Source of the DNA: UBA4416 sp035439445
Lineage (GTDB): Bacteria > Bacteroidota > Bacteroidia > B-17B0 > Aurantibacillaceae
Direction: 5' to 3'
DNA: 64,000 nucleotides
NCBI GenBank assembly: GCA_035439445.1
Contig: DAORKG010000012.1
Coordinates: forward strand, 25,005 to 89,004
In this document: piece by piece, positions 33,097-44,010 of the stretch
How positions within the stretch are numbered: position 1 is the first letter of the stretch
How the letters are laid out: the number at the start of each line of letters is the position of its first letter
The notes under the pieces: model-generated
Told to the model about the DNA's origin: nothing
Database searches by the model: none
Seen by the model: the letters and a program-made list of their open reading frames with translations, nothing else
Translations under genes and position numbers: made by a program

Positions 33097-34515
33097 TTAC
33101 TTAACTAATATTTTGGGTTCTAACATATCAAGCATGGCGTATTTTACGCCTTCTCTTCCAAGTCCACTATCTTTAACTCCGCCATAAGGCATCTGATCGT
33201 AGCGAAGAGTAGGGACGTGGTTATGAATAACACCACCAACTTCTATTTGTTTAAAGCATTTGTCTATTTCGTTATTATCATTTGTGAAAATACCACATTG
33301 TAAACCAAATTTAGTATTGTTTACTTGTTGAATAGCATCTTCAATTGTTTCATAAGAATTGACACAAATTACCGGGCCAAACACTTCCTCTGAATATACT
33401 TTCATATTATGATTGCAGTTTGTAAGAATGGTTGGTTCTACATAACTACCATTTCTTTTTCCTCCACAAACTAATTGAGCACCTTGTTGTATGGCTTCAT
33501 GAATCCAGTTCTCAACTCGCATAGAGTTTGACTCATCAATCATATTTGAAATATCTGTTGATGTGTCAATTGGATTTCCTGATTTTAATTGAAGTGTTTG
33601 AGATTTTAATTCATTAATAAAAGTCTCAAATAATGACGAGTGAACTATGAAACGTTGAGCATGAATACAAATTTGTCCGCTATAAGCAAAAGCACCCATC
33701 AAGGATTTTGGTAATGCGTCTTTTAAATCGGCACTCGGAGTAACTATAGTTGCCGCATTTCCGCCTAATTCTAAAACAACTTTTTTCTTTCCGCTTTCCG
33801 CTTTCATTTTCCATCCAATTTCCGGAGAGCCGGTGAAGCTTAATAGTTTGAAGCGTTCGTCGGTTACTAATAAATTACCTGATTCTCTATCCATTGGTAG
33901 GATGGACACTGCACCTTTTGGTAATTCAGTTCTATCAATAATTTTAGCCAGCTCTAGACATGATAATGGAGTGCGACTTGCAGGCTTTAAAATAATTGGA
34001 CAACCAGCTGCAATAGCAGGAGCAATTTTATGAACTGCTAAATTCATTGGAAAATTAAAAGGAGCAATACCTGCTACTAAACCAATAGGAAAATATTCTA
34101 CGATACCTTCTCTCTGGTCAGTATCATTAATTCTGTTGAGTTTAAGTTGTTCACTTCTATCTTTTTTACTTTCTTCAGCAGCAATAAAAAAGGTGAAAGC
34201 TGAACGTTCTATTTCTCCTAAAGCATATTTTAAGGGTTTAGCACTTTCAAGACTTAATACTTCTGCTAATCGTTTTCTATTAGCGTAAATCTCATTTGAT
34301 ATCTGCCTTAAAATAGTGTGCTTTTTTTGTGGAGATAATTCTTGTAGTTGATTTTTAACAGCCAAAGCTTTTATGATGGACTCTTCCAAAATAAATTTGT
34401 CAGCTAAATAGGTTGTTGCTACTAAAGAATTATCAAAAGGATTATGAACTTCTAAAGTTTGGTTGGTACTTGTAAATTTACCTGCACTATAAATACTGTA
34501 ATGTTTTGGTTGCAT
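33097..34515 (-). CDS. Aldehyde dehydrogenase family protein
   Basis: A 472-residue NAD(P)+-dependent dehydrogenase: IAPFNFPMNL, the cofactor-binding SFTGSPEIGW, the general base Glu in VLELGGNAA, and the catalytic Cys in GQICIHAQR, followed by EEVFGPV. It resembles the lactaldehyde/glyceraldehyde-3-phosphate (non-phosphorylating) branch. Its ATG overlaps the gldA stop by one base (TAATG), so it is translationally coupled to gldA. The G-rich repeat C follows. Confidence 0.9.
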   Translation of the reverse strand: MQPKHYSIYSAGKFTSTNQTLEVHNPFDNSLVATTYLADKFILEESIIKALAVKNQLQELSPQKKHTILRQISNEIYANRKRLAEVLSLESAKPLKYALGEIERSAFTFFIAAEESKKDRSEQLKLNRINDTDQREGIVEYFPIGLVAGIAPFNFPMNLAVHKIAPAIAAGCPIILKPASRTPLSCLELAKIIDRTELPKGAVSILPMDRESGNLLVTDERFKLLSFTGSPEIGWKMKAESGKKKVVLELGGNAATIVTPSADLKDALPKSLMGAFAYSGQICIHAQRFIVHSSLFETFINELKSQTLQLKSGNPIDTSTDISNMIDESNSMRVENWIHEAIQQGAQLVCGGKRNGSYVEPTILTNCNHNMKVYSEEVFGPVICVNSYETIEDAIQQVNNTKFGLQCGIFTNDNNEIDKCFKQIEVGGVIHNHVPTLRYDQMPYGGVKDSGLGREGVKYAMLDMLEPKILVK

Positions 34516-35420
34516 TATTTTTTAGTCAATGCTTTAAATACATCTTCTAATTTTTGTTCTTCTTTATTCATGGTTAATACACTTAAATTGTGCTTAACTG
34601 CAAAGTTGAATAATTCTTTACGAACATCTTGCTCCACATCAGAAATAATCTTCCAAGTGTTTCCTTCAACTAACATAGCATCTTCAACTCCTTGAATTGA
34701 TTTTAAGGTTTTTACAGAAACTTCTTTATCAAATTCAACTGTAATAATTTGCTTAGTCGTATTTTGCTGCAACGATTGCGTATTATCATTGGCTACAATT
34801 TCGCCTTTATTAATGATAATCACTCTATCACAAACAGCTTCTACTTCCTGCATAATGTGAGTGCTCAACATTACCGTTTTTTCTTTCCCCAATTTTTTTA
34901 TGAGACCACGAATTTCCTCTAACTGATTTGGATCTAATCCGGTAGTTGGTTCGTCCATGATTAAAACTTTTGGGTCATGAATCATAGCCTGAGCTAAACC
35001 AACACGCTGGCGATATCCTTTAGATAAAGCGCCTATTTTTTTGTTTTGTTCTACTTGTAAACCGGTTGCGTCGATCATCTCTTTAACGCGTTCTTTTGCG
35101 TTTTTGATTTTATATAATCCACCTACAAATTCCAAAAATTCCTTCACGTACATATCAAGGTATAAAGGATTATGTTCCGGTAAATATCCAATTTGTTTTC
35201 TTACCTCAATACTTTGTTCATTCGTATCAAAACCGCAAACTTTTGCAGTTCCTTCTGTTGAAGGAATATAGCAAGTTAAAATTTTCATCATGGTACTTTT
35301 TCCAGCACCATTGGGACCTAAAAATCCAACAATCTCATTGGTACCTATTTCAAAAGAAACATTATTTAATGCTTTTTGAGTTCCGTATAATTTGGTTACG
35401 TTATTTACTTTTATTGACAT
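34515..35420 (-). CDS. gldA: Gliding motility ABC transporter ATPase GldA
   Basis: A 301-residue ABC ATPase with Walker A GPNGAGKS (about 35-42), a signature-like SKGYRQRVGLAQAM, Walker B VLIMDEPTTGLD and the H-loop LSTHIM. The C-terminal extension after residue 220 matches GldA. GldA works with membrane proteins GldF and GldG, which are not in the window. The gene is divergent from rsgA, and its stop overlaps the aldehyde dehydrogenase start. Confidence 0.9.
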   Translation of the reverse strand: MSIKVNNVTKLYGTQKALNNVSFEIGTNEIVGFLGPNGAGKSTMMKILTCYIPSTEGTAKVCGFDTNEQSIEVRKQIGYLPEHNPLYLDMYVKEFLEFVGGLYKIKNAKERVKEMIDATGLQVEQNKKIGALSKGYRQRVGLAQAMIHDPKVLIMDEPTTGLDPNQLEEIRGLIKKLGKEKTVMLSTHIMQEVEAVCDRVIIINKGEIVANDNTQSLQQNTTKQIITVEFDKEVSVKTLKSIQGVEDAMLVEGNTWKIISDVEQDVRKELFNFAVKHNLSVLTMNKEEQKLEDVFKALTKK

Positions 35421-35516
35421 AGTGGTAGTTTCTAATCCAAAAATAGTGTTTTTTTATCAGATTTAATAGAACGCTGACAGCGCTGCTAGTTATGATTTGA
35501 TGAGATATAGCGGTTA

Positions 35517-35537
35517 ATGTTTGTTAAAAACAAACAT
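35517..35537. promoter_or_regulatory. Palindrome between gldA and rsgA
   Basis: Nine-base perfect arms (35517-35525 and 35529-35537) around a 3-base loop lie in the gldA-rsgA divergent spacer. It could be an operator or a short hairpin. Confidence 0.4.
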
Positions 35538-35565
35538 CATATTTAATCATAGTAAATCTGTGTTA

Positions 35566-35597
35566 TCTGCGTACTATGCATTAATTCATTATCTTTG
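35566..35597 (+). promoter_or_regulatory. rsgA promoter
   Basis: TCTG (3 of 4), 20 bases, and TATCTTTG (35590-35597) precede the rsgA ATG at 35603 by only 5 bases, so the mRNA would be nearly leaderless. Confidence 0.55.
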
Positions 35598-35602
35598 CCT
35601 CA

Positions 35603-36538
35603 ATGACAGGATTAGTTACAAAATCTACCGGAAGTTGGTATGCTGTTCGTATTGAAAGCGGAGAAGTATTGGAATGCCGATTAAAAGGTAAAATAAGATT
35701 GGATGACAGAAAAACAACCAATCCGGTTTCTGTTGGAGATATTGTGGATATTGAAAGAGATAAGGATGGAAGCAATCAGATAACTAAAATTCATCCTCGA
35801 AAAAATTACATTATTCGTAAATCCATTAATTTATCAAAACAGGCCCATATTATTGCCAGTAATTTAGATCAGGCAATATTAGTTGCTACTATTGTTGCTC
35901 CACGTACTTCATTAGGATTTATTGATCGTTTTTTGGTAACTGCTGAAGCTTATGGAATTCCAGCTAAGATAATCTTTAATAAAAAAGATGTACTGGATGA
36001 TGAAATGCTGGAACTACAAAATGATATTATGAAATTGTACACTGATATTGGATATGATTGCTATGCAGTGAGTGCTTTTGATAAAAAGGATATTGAATTT
36101 ATTAAAACGATTTTAAAAGATAAAACAACCTTAATATCGGGACATAGTGGAGTAGGGAAGAGTACTTTAGTAAATGCTATTGACACCAATTTAGAATTAA
36201 AAACTGGAGATATTTCTGCAGCCCATTTAAAAGGAATGCACACAACTACTTTTGCTGAATTGTTTCCTTTATCTTTTGGAGGAAATATTATTGATTCGCC
36301 AGGCATTAAAGAGCTTGGCTTGGTGGAGATGAAAAAAGAGGAAGTAGCTCATTATTTTCCCGAAATGGTAGAGAGAATGAATGATTGTAAGTTTAATAAT
36401 TGCCTGCATGTAAACGAACCAGGATGTGCGATTTTAAAAGCAGTTGAATCGGGAGAAATTTCCCAAGAGCGTTACCAAAGTTATCTTGGTATTTTAAATG
36501 GAGAAGAGATGGATTGGAAAGAATGGGAGATTAGATAG
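35603..36538 (+). CDS. rsgA: Ribosome small subunit GTPase RsgA
   Basis: A 311-residue circularly permuted GTPase. It has an N-terminal OB fold (about 1-70), then G4 NKKD, G1 GHSGVGKS, and G3 DSPGI in that order, and a C-terminal zinc knuckle C-x(5)-C-x-H-x(5)-C (CKFNNCLHVNEPGC). RsgA checks late 30S maturation. A bidirectional terminator separates it from the OmpA-family gene. Confidence 0.96.
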   Translation: MTGLVTKSTGSWYAVRIESGEVLECRLKGKIRLDDRKTTNPVSVGDIVDIERDKDGSNQITKIHPRKNYIIRKSINLSKQAHIIASNLDQAILVATIVAPRTSLGFIDRFLVTAEAYGIPAKIIFNKKDVLDDEMLELQNDIMKLYTDIGYDCYAVSAFDKKDIEFIKTILKDKTTLISGHSGVGKSTLVNAIDTNLELKTGDISAAHLKGMHTTTFAELFPLSFGGNIIDSPGIKELGLVEMKKEEVAHYFPEMVERMNDCKFNNCLHVNEPGCAILKAVESGEISQERYQSYLGILNGEEMDWKEWEIR

Positions 36539-36550
36539 ATATAAATAAAA

Positions 36551-36580
36551 AAGCCCGATATAAATTCATCGGGCTTTTTT
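36551..36580. terminator. Bidirectional terminator between rsgA and the OmpA-family gene
   Basis: A perfect 7-base stem (36553-36559 with 36568-36574) flanked by A and T runs, between two convergent stop codons. Confidence 0.88.
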
Positions 36581-36581
36581 A

Positions 36582-38651
36582 TTATTTGTTTTTTACTTCC
36601 TTAATCAATGTGCTTTCTTGCATTACTCTAAAAGCAGTTCTTCTGTTTTTTTGATGAGCAGCTTCAAACTCCGGACTCTTAGGAACTAGCTTCGCAATTT
36701 CTTCATCGCTTATTAAAGGTTTCTTTTCACCATAACCTGTAGGTAATAACCTTTCTTTAGCAATTCCCTTACTAATTAAGTAGGTAACGCAAGATTGCGC
36801 ACGTCCTTGAGATAAAATCATATTTGCTTTGTCACTTCCACGTGTATCGGTGTGAGCATTGATTTCAATACTAAAGTTGTCGTTTAAAACTAAATAGTCA
36901 TAAATTTTATCCAACACTTCCATTGATTTTGGTCGTAAAGTGGTTTTATTTAAATCGTATTCAATACCTTCAATCACAATATCTTCACCCGGAATTACAT
37001 CTAACACAAAGTCTTGAACCAAATGAGTTGTTTCGGTTAAGCCTTTAGTAGTGGCACTAGCAGCACTAGCTTGATAACCTTTCTTTTGTGCTTTTAGGAA
37101 AAATTGCATATTTTCTTTTAGTGGAGTGGAATAAAATCCTTTATCGTCTGTTATTAAAAACATAGGCTCACTTTCACCGGTTACGTCTTTAATGGTAATT
37201 AGGCCGCTCACAATTGGCTCTCCTGTTACATAATCTGTAACTGTTCCGCTGATATCAAATGTAATAGGTTCATTTTCAAATTCGTAAATATCATAGCAAT
37301 TTCCACCTGGGCAATCTTCCCTGTCGCTTGCAAAATATCCTTTTGTTTGAATTCTGTCTAAAATAAAATAAGCATCATCTTTACTGGAGTTAATAGGTGA
37401 ACCTAAATTTTTTGGAGCAGCATAAATAGAATCATCTGTGTTTAAAGAACTTTTGTAAACATCTAAACCTCCTATACCTACATGACCGTTTGAACTAAAA
37501 AATAAAGTATTTGAGATTGTATGAAAAAACGGAGTTACTTCATCTTTAGTTGTATTAATAACCGGTCCTAAATTTTTTGCCTCACCAGTTAAACCATTTT
37601 CATCAATATTACACACATATAAATCAAAACCACCTTGTCCGCCTGGTTTGTTTGACGAGAAAAATAATTTAGTTCCATCAAATGATACATAGGGTTGCAT
37701 AGCTTTATACCCAGGTTTGTTAACAGTTTCACTCAGCTTGTAGGCTTCGTAAAATAAACCATCTTTCATTTTAGCCATATAGATAAACGATTCATTTCTA
37801 TTAGCATCACTCCATCTCGTGAAAAACATAATTTCATCAGATGAAATAACACTTGAAGCTTCATGCAAACCTGTGTTTACTGGTCTACCAAAATTTACGG
37901 GTTTCATCCAGCCGGTATCTTTTAATTCAGTATAATATAAATCACATAAATATCTCGAATCTTGTTTTTCTGGATTTAATAATACACCTCCTTTGCGAGC
38001 ACTTGTAAACAATAATTTGGTTGAACTATTCCAATACATAGGTGCAAAGTTAGATGTACCTGCATTAAAAATAGTTGTATCCATTTTTTTGACATTAATT
38101 AGTTTTTTATGACTATTTGAGTCTAGAGCAAAATAACAGGAGCTGATACTTTTTTGAACTAATTTTTTCAAAGAATCATTTTTCTCAGATTCTAAAAGTA
38201 TCTCTAATAAAAACATTGATGTATTATAGTTTTTAACTTGAAGTAAAGACATGGCATAGTTATACATGTCGTTTGGATATGCGCCGTTGTCAACTATTAA
38301 TTTATAATATTTCACTGCATTTTGATAATCGTAATTTAAACGATATGCATTAGCTAGTTGATGCATGACATAATCAGATTTCGAAATTTCTTTTTTAGGC
38401 TGATTATAACTTCTTTTGGTAGTGTCTTTTTTAAAGTCTTTAGTTTTTAAGTTAATAATTTGCACTTCATAAGGTAAAACCAATTCACTCATTACCGTAC
38501 TATCATCGAGTACCTTGTTGTAATAATCAATCGCTGTTGTGTAATCTTTTCTTAAAAAAGCATCATCTCCGTATTTCAACCATAAGCGTTTTGATTGCCC
38601 AAATAATTGAGATGCAGTAAGAATAATAAAAACAAAAAATATATTTCTCAT
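36582..38651 (-). CDS. OmpA-family protein with TPR and PD40 propeller
   Basis: A 689-residue protein with a signal peptide (about 1-18), N-terminal TPR helices (about 20-170), a WD40/PD40-type propeller (about 200-450: SSDEIMFFTRWSD, LFFSSNKPGGQGGFDLY), a carboxypeptidase-regulatory-like domain (about 465-545) and a C-terminal OmpA peptidoglycan-binding domain (about 555-680, NAHTDTRGSDKAN and RAQSCVTYL). The same architecture is seen in PorE-like proteins of the T9SS. It is the last gene of the adhesin/PorP operon, six bases after PorP. Confidence 0.88.
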   Translation of the reverse strand: MRNIFFVFIILTASQLFGQSKRLWLKYGDDAFLRKDYTTAIDYYNKVLDDSTVMSELVLPYEVQIINLKTKDFKKDTTKRSYNQPKKEISKSDYVMHQLANAYRLNYDYQNAVKYYKLIVDNGAYPNDMYNYAMSLLQVKNYNTSMFLLEILLESEKNDSLKKLVQKSISSCYFALDSNSHKKLINVKKMDTTIFNAGTSNFAPMYWNSSTKLLFTSARKGGVLLNPEKQDSRYLCDLYYTELKDTGWMKPVNFGRPVNTGLHEASSVISSDEIMFFTRWSDANRNESFIYMAKMKDGLFYEAYKLSETVNKPGYKAMQPYVSFDGTKLFFSSNKPGGQGGFDLYVCNIDENGLTGEAKNLGPVINTTKDEVTPFFHTISNTLFFSSNGHVGIGGLDVYKSSLNTDDSIYAAPKNLGSPINSSKDDAYFILDRIQTKGYFASDREDCPGGNCYDIYEFENEPITFDISGTVTDYVTGEPIVSGLITIKDVTGESEPMFLITDDKGFYSTPLKENMQFFLKAQKKGYQASAASATTKGLTETTHLVQDFVLDVIPGEDIVIEGIEYDLNKTTLRPKSMEVLDKIYDYLVLNDNFSIEINAHTDTRGSDKANMILSQGRAQSCVTYLISKGIAKERLLPTGYGEKKPLISDEEIAKLVPKSPEFEAAHQKNRRTAFRVMQESTLIKEVKNK

Positions 38652-38656
38652 AAATG

Positions 38657-39652
38657 TTATAATCTTGGACAGTGACGTAGTTCTTTTGGCTTAGATTTCT
38701 TTGCCATATATGTAAATGAAATTTCAAATGCACCTCTATATTTTGATACATCTTTTAAACTTGATGTATTAGCATCGTATCCTATTTTGGCTATGTAATT
38801 ATTTTTTCTGGCACCCACATAAACAACAGCAGCATCTTTACTCCTGTAATTTAATCCGGCTAATAAATAAAATTCTTGTTCTTTGAAATAATAACCAGCA
38901 TCGATAGAGTACAATTGTTCTGTGGCATTTTTTTGCATCATCACTAATGCCTTAGGAAGGATATAGAACAATTCATTAATATTAATTCTTAATCCGGCAT
39001 GAACATAATGTCTTATTGGTAACTTGTTGTTGGTTTGATAAAATGTTTCTCTTGGGTTGGTTAAGTTAAATACAGAATATCCTAAAAATGGATTTAAGCG
39101 AGACTGTTGTTTAGCATTAAAATACATAAAGCCTGCATTAACTTGTTCGGTAACAAATGATTGTCTGTTAAACGTTTCTCCTGAAGGTAAATCTTGATTA
39201 AAATAGCCGCCATTCGTATTGGTATATTGATTATTGTATGTGTATAGGCCAGCCTCAATTCTTTTTTGTGTAGCACCAGCTTGTATTCCGAAAGATAAGT
39301 TGTGAAATTTGTTTTTATCTAACGGTACTGCATAGGATACAGAAAATAAACCTTGTAATACATTATAATTACCAACGCCTGCTCTCATGTTAACAATTTG
39401 GCCACCAAACCCCCATTTACCTTTTGGTGCATCTAAACTAATTAATGCTGTGTTATATGGTTTAAATGCAACACTTCTCCATTGATTTCTATATTGAGCA
39501 TGTACTCTAAAGTTAGCATCAACAACTCCTGTTAAGGCTGGATTTAAAAATAGAGGACCTGCGTCATACATCGACAAATGGAAGTCTTGTGCATTCAATG
39601 ATGATATCAAAGAATGCATGACGCAATAAAATATTATAAGTTTCTTTTTCAT
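38657..39652 (-). CDS. PorP/SprF family T9SS membrane protein (copy 1)
   Basis: A 331-residue protein with a signal peptide (about 1-21) and the N-terminal PorP/SprF motif: HLSMYDAGPLFLNPALTG, then QYRNQW, and beta strands to the end, as in a 14-strand barrel. SprF is needed for secretion of the adhesin SprB in Flavobacterium. Here it starts just 1 base after the adhesin's stop, matching the sprB-sprF arrangement. Confidence 0.92.
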   Translation of the reverse strand: MKKKLIIFYCVMHSLISSLNAQDFHLSMYDAGPLFLNPALTGVVDANFRVHAQYRNQWRSVAFKPYNTALISLDAPKGKWGFGGQIVNMRAGVGNYNVLQGLFSVSYAVPLDKNKFHNLSFGIQAGATQKRIEAGLYTYNNQYTNTNGGYFNQDLPSGETFNRQSFVTEQVNAGFMYFNAKQQSRLNPFLGYSVFNLTNPRETFYQTNNKLPIRHYVHAGLRININELFYILPKALVMMQKNATEQLYSIDAGYYFKEQEFYLLAGLNYRSKDAAVVYVGARKNNYIAKIGYDANTSSLKDVSKYRGAFEISFTYMAKKSKPKELRHCPRL

Positions 39653-39653
39653 G

Positions 39654-42600
39654 TTATCTTAAGAGTGTGACGTCTCCCGTCTTTTTAATTTTTTTACCAT
39701 TAAACATTTCAACTTCAACTACCCATACAAATACACCAACAGGTTGTTCTGTGCCATTAAATGTTCCGTTCCAACCTTCCAGTTGATCATTGGTCTCAAA
39801 AATCAATTGGCCCCAGTTGTTGTATATTCTCACATTTATATCTTTGAATGGACCACCGCGTACTAAAAACAAATCATTTTGTCCATCACCATTTGGTGAG
39901 AATGCTGTTGGTACATCAGGTAACAAAATAATGGTAATATCTTTTCTTGCAGAGTCAATACAGCCATTCATATCTTTTACAACAAGTAACACAGAATAGT
40001 CTCCTTGATCAGTATAGATATGTTGTGTGTTTTGTGTATTTGCTGCTGTCGAGTCTCCAAATGCCCAGTACCAGTTTACAATAGAATTTGGTCCGGTTGA
40101 TAAATCTGTGAAGTTTGCGGCTTCCAATGCTTCAACAGGGTTTGGATTAATGCTGAAATCAGCATTAGGACCTGGTACTACAGCAACTGTTTTTTGAATT
40201 GTATCCTTACATCCATAAGATGATGTAACAAGTAATGAAACGGTATATGCTACAGGACTACTGAAACCATGTGATGGATTTTGGAAAGTGGATGTTTGTC
40301 CATCTCCGAAATTCCATAACCAGTTGTCTATTGTGCCTGATAAAGTTTTAGAAGAATCTGTGAATTGAGTGGAGTTACCTACACACGCCGGATTTAAATA
40401 AAACTGTGCTTGTGGTAAGAAATAAATGTCTACTGTTTTACGAACTGTATCTGTACATCCATTTGTGTTATTTACAACATGTGATACTGTGTAGGTTCCT
40501 GCACTTGAATATAAGTGATTAGCGTTTGTTGTAGTAGTATTTTGATTGTCACCAAAATCCCAATACCAAGAAGTGATACTTCCGGATGAAGATGACGATA
40601 AATCATTAAATACTGAAAGATTGTTAGCACACACATTTGTTGTGTTGAAATTTGCTATCGGTGAAGTTTTGAAACTAATATTTACAGTGTCTTTAACCGC
40701 AGAACAATCTTTATTATGTGTTGATGTTAAAAGAATTTGAACACTACCATTTGAAATATCTAATGCTGATGGTTGATAATATGCAGTTAAACTCGAATCA
40801 TTTGGAGTAAATGCACCGGTTCCTAAACTTGTCCAAATACCTGTATTAGTTAATCCTGTAACATAACCGTTTAATGGCACTAACTGATTGTCACAAACCA
40901 ATTTATCACTTCCGGAATTCACAACTGGAGCTTTGGTTAAAACAATTAATACTGTATCAGTTTCAGGTAAACAACTACCACCTGTTGATGTTAAAACTAA
41001 TTTTACTTCTCCCGCTAAAGTATCAGCTTGACCTAGGGTGTAAATGGTGTTTAAATTTGTAATATTTCCAAAACTACCATTACCCATTGTTGACCAAATA
41101 CCTGTACTTGCCCCACCTGATACTGAACCATTGATAGCTTGGAAAACGTTATTTGAACAGATAGTGTCATTAAGTCCAGCATCAACAACTGGCTTAGGAG
41201 TTACATTTACAATTAAACTGTCGTATTCCGAATTACAATTACCATTATTGGTAGATGTAAGTTTAATGACAACTGTCCCAATAGCAACATCTGATGGACT
41301 TAACTGATAAGTAGTGTTTAAAGATGTATTTGATGTAAATGATCCTGAGCCTGCACTTGACCATATTCCTGTTGTTGAACCTAAAGACACAGATCCAGTG
41401 ATAGTTACTGTTGGCGTATTCTCACAAACAGAAATATCAGGCCCTGCTAGAACTGTAGGTGCATCTGTAAATGAAATTTTAATAGTATCTATTACCTGAT
41501 TACAATTTCCATTGTTTGTAGACGTCAAATATAAATCTGCAAAACCTGCTGCTAATTCTGAAGGACTTGGAGTATAAGTCGCATTTAAAACTGCGCTACC
41601 TGGGTTAAAACTACCTGCACCACCTGTCCAGATACCTGAAGTAGTTGGGCCGGTTACACTTCCCGAAAGTGCTATGTTAGCATTGTTTTTACAAACATTT
41701 AAATCTAATCCCGCATTTGCAATTGGAGAGTTACTATAATTAATAACAACTGTATCTGTAACTTGTAAACAGCCGCCATTATTAGTAGATGTTAATATTA
41801 ATGTAGCAGAACCACTCGCTAATTCCGACGGACTTGGTGAATAAATAGAGTTTAAATTGGTGTTACTAGGGTTAAATGTTCCAGCCCCACCGCTCCATAT
41901 ACCTGTAGTAGTTGGGCCTGTAACAATTCCCGATAAAATTGATGTTGGATTGTTTTGGCAGGAAGAAATATCGTTTCCGGCTAATACAACTGGTGCACTT
42001 GTGAAATTAATTTGTACAAAATCATTTACTGCATTACAGTTTCCGTTGTTTGTAGATGATAATGTTAGTATAACGAATCCTGCTGAAATTTCTGTTTGAC
42101 TTGGTGTATAGGTTGTAGTTAATGCCGTGTTTCCTGGATTAAATGTTCCAAGTCCACCGCTCCAAACACCTGTTGATGTTGGTCCGCTTACAACTCCTGT
42201 TAATACAGAGTTAATGTTATTCTCACAAGCAAAAATATCTGCACCGGCATTTACAACTGGTTCATTGGTTAAATTAATTTGTACAACATCTGTTACAGCA
42301 TTACAATTGCTGTTGTTGGTTGATGTTAATGTAAGAGTTACAATACCAGTAGCTATTTCTGAAGCACTTGGAGTGTATGTAGCAGTTAACACTCCGTTAT
42401 TTGGATTAAATGTTCCAAGACCACCACTCCAAACACCAGTTGTTGAAGTGCCACTTACAAGTCCCGATAAAACAGCTGCTGCATTATTTTTACAAACCGA
42501 TAAATCGATTCCAGCCTTCACAGATGGAGGGTCAGTAAAATTAATAACTACTACGTCTGTTCCCGCAATACAATTACCATTAGCAGAAGAGGTTAAGGTT

Positions 42601-42802
42601 AAGGTTACAGAACCTGCAGCTAATTCAGATGCATTAGGTGTATAGATGGAGTTTAATGTAGAACTGTTAGGATTATAAGAACCAGCCCCACCGCTCCACA
42701 CACCGGTAGAAGTAGGTCCTGTAACTAATCCTGCAAGAGCAGTAGCAGGATTGTTTTTACAAGAAGATAAATCCACACCAGCATTAACAGAAGGAGCAGC
42801 AG
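39654..42802 (-). CDS. Giant adhesin 1, C-terminal half (repeats, PKD, CHU_C); 5' end at assembly gap
   Basis: This is the C-terminal part of the gene that begins at 45375, cut by 100 N. It holds eight more tandem repeats of about 89 residues (each with VNAGxDLxxCKNN, TTGIWSGG, LTSTNNGNC), three PKD domains (about 40658-39924) with WDFGD motifs, and a C-terminal CHU_C/gliding-motility domain (39923-39657: PTAFSPNGDGQND, YNNWGQLIFE). CHU_C domains mark proteins exported by the T9SS. There is no real start at 42776; the frame is open to the gap. The flanks are in frame only if the lost length is a multiple of 3. Confidence 0.88.
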
Positions 42803-44010
42803 NNNNNNNNNNNNNNNNNNNNNNNNNNNNNNNNNNNNNNNNNNNNNNNNNNNNNNNNNNNNNNNNNNNNNNNNNNNNNNNNNNNNNNNNNNNNNNNNNN
42901 NNGTATGCTTCCCAGATTGTTTTTACAAACAGATAAATCAGCTCCTGCGTTCACAGTAGGAGGGTTGGTGAAATTAATTACTACTTTATCTGTTACTTGA
43001 TTACAGGTTAAATTGTTAGTTGAAGATAATGTTAAAGTAACAGAACCTGCGGCTAATTCAGATGCGCTTGGTGTATAGATTGAGTTTAGAACAGAGTTGC
43101 TTGGATTAAATGTTCCTGCACCGCCCGACCATGAACCGGTTGTTGTTGGTCCTCCAACAACACCTGATAAAACAGTAGCTATATTGTTTTTACAAATTGA
43201 TAAATCAGGACCTGCATTTACAGATGGCGCGCTTGTAAATGTTACCGTAAGACTATCTTTTACTTGTTTACAATTTCCATTGCTTGTTGAAGCTAGAATT
43301 AATTTTACTGAGCCCGCAGAAATTTCTGCAGGAGTAGGGATGTAAGAACCTACTAAGTTTGTATTACTTGGATTATATGTTCCTAATCCACCTGACCAAA
43401 TACCTGTTGTGGATGTGCCACTCACTGTCCCTGTAATGGCAACAGTTGCATTATTTGCACAAACAGAAATATCAGATCCTACAGCGACACTAGGCGGGTT
43501 TGTTAGAGTTATTATTAAACTATCTTTTCTATTTGGACAACCATTTAAACTTCCTGTTGATGTTAAACTTAATGTTAAACTATTACTAGCTAAATCACTT
43601 GGTGATGGAACATATGTTGTATTTAATGCACCTGAGTTACCAAATGAACCAGTTCCAGATGTTGTCCAATTAGCACCTGCAGCAAGTTGTAAACTTCCAC
43701 TCAGAGAAATTGACGACATATTGTTTTTACACAACGTTAAATTTGATCCTGCGTCTACTATAGGAGAAGGATAAACATTTAATAGCATTGTATCTTTTTT
43801 TGGAGTACAGTTACCTGTAGAGGTTAAGATAAATGCAATTTGGGATTGATTTAAATCGTTAGCACTTAATGTGTAGGTTGTATTTAAGCTGTTTATATTT
43901 CCAAATGTTCCCGTTCCATTGGTGGTTGTCCAAATACCTGTTGTTGAACCTCCTGTAATAGAGCCTGTTAAAGAAATAGTATTTGTTGCAGTACAAATGT
44001 TTTTATCTGC
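40659..44010 (-). repeat. Array of ~267-base adhesin repeats, gene 1
   Basis: At least 13 tandem units of about 89 codons (267 bases) span this region, interrupted by the gap. Each unit has two Cys about 63 residues apart, suggesting one disulfide per Ig-like domain. The repeats nearest the gap are most alike, which explains the assembly failure. Confidence 0.85.
42803..42902. other. Assembly gap (100 N)
   Basis: A run of exactly 100 N, a standard placeholder for a gap of unknown size, inside the adhesin 1 repeat array. Confidence 0.98.

Noticed and set aside
41857..42645. Long plus-strand ORFs opposite the adhesin repeats (also 43097-43774, 47515-47955)
   Set aside because: They are antisense shadows of the 267-base repeats; the Pro/Val-rich pattern repeats with the same period.
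42776..42778. Apparent start codon of adhesin 1 C-half (and 48710 for adhesin 2)
   Set aside because: Both are internal GTG (Val) codons inside repeats; the frame is open to the gap.
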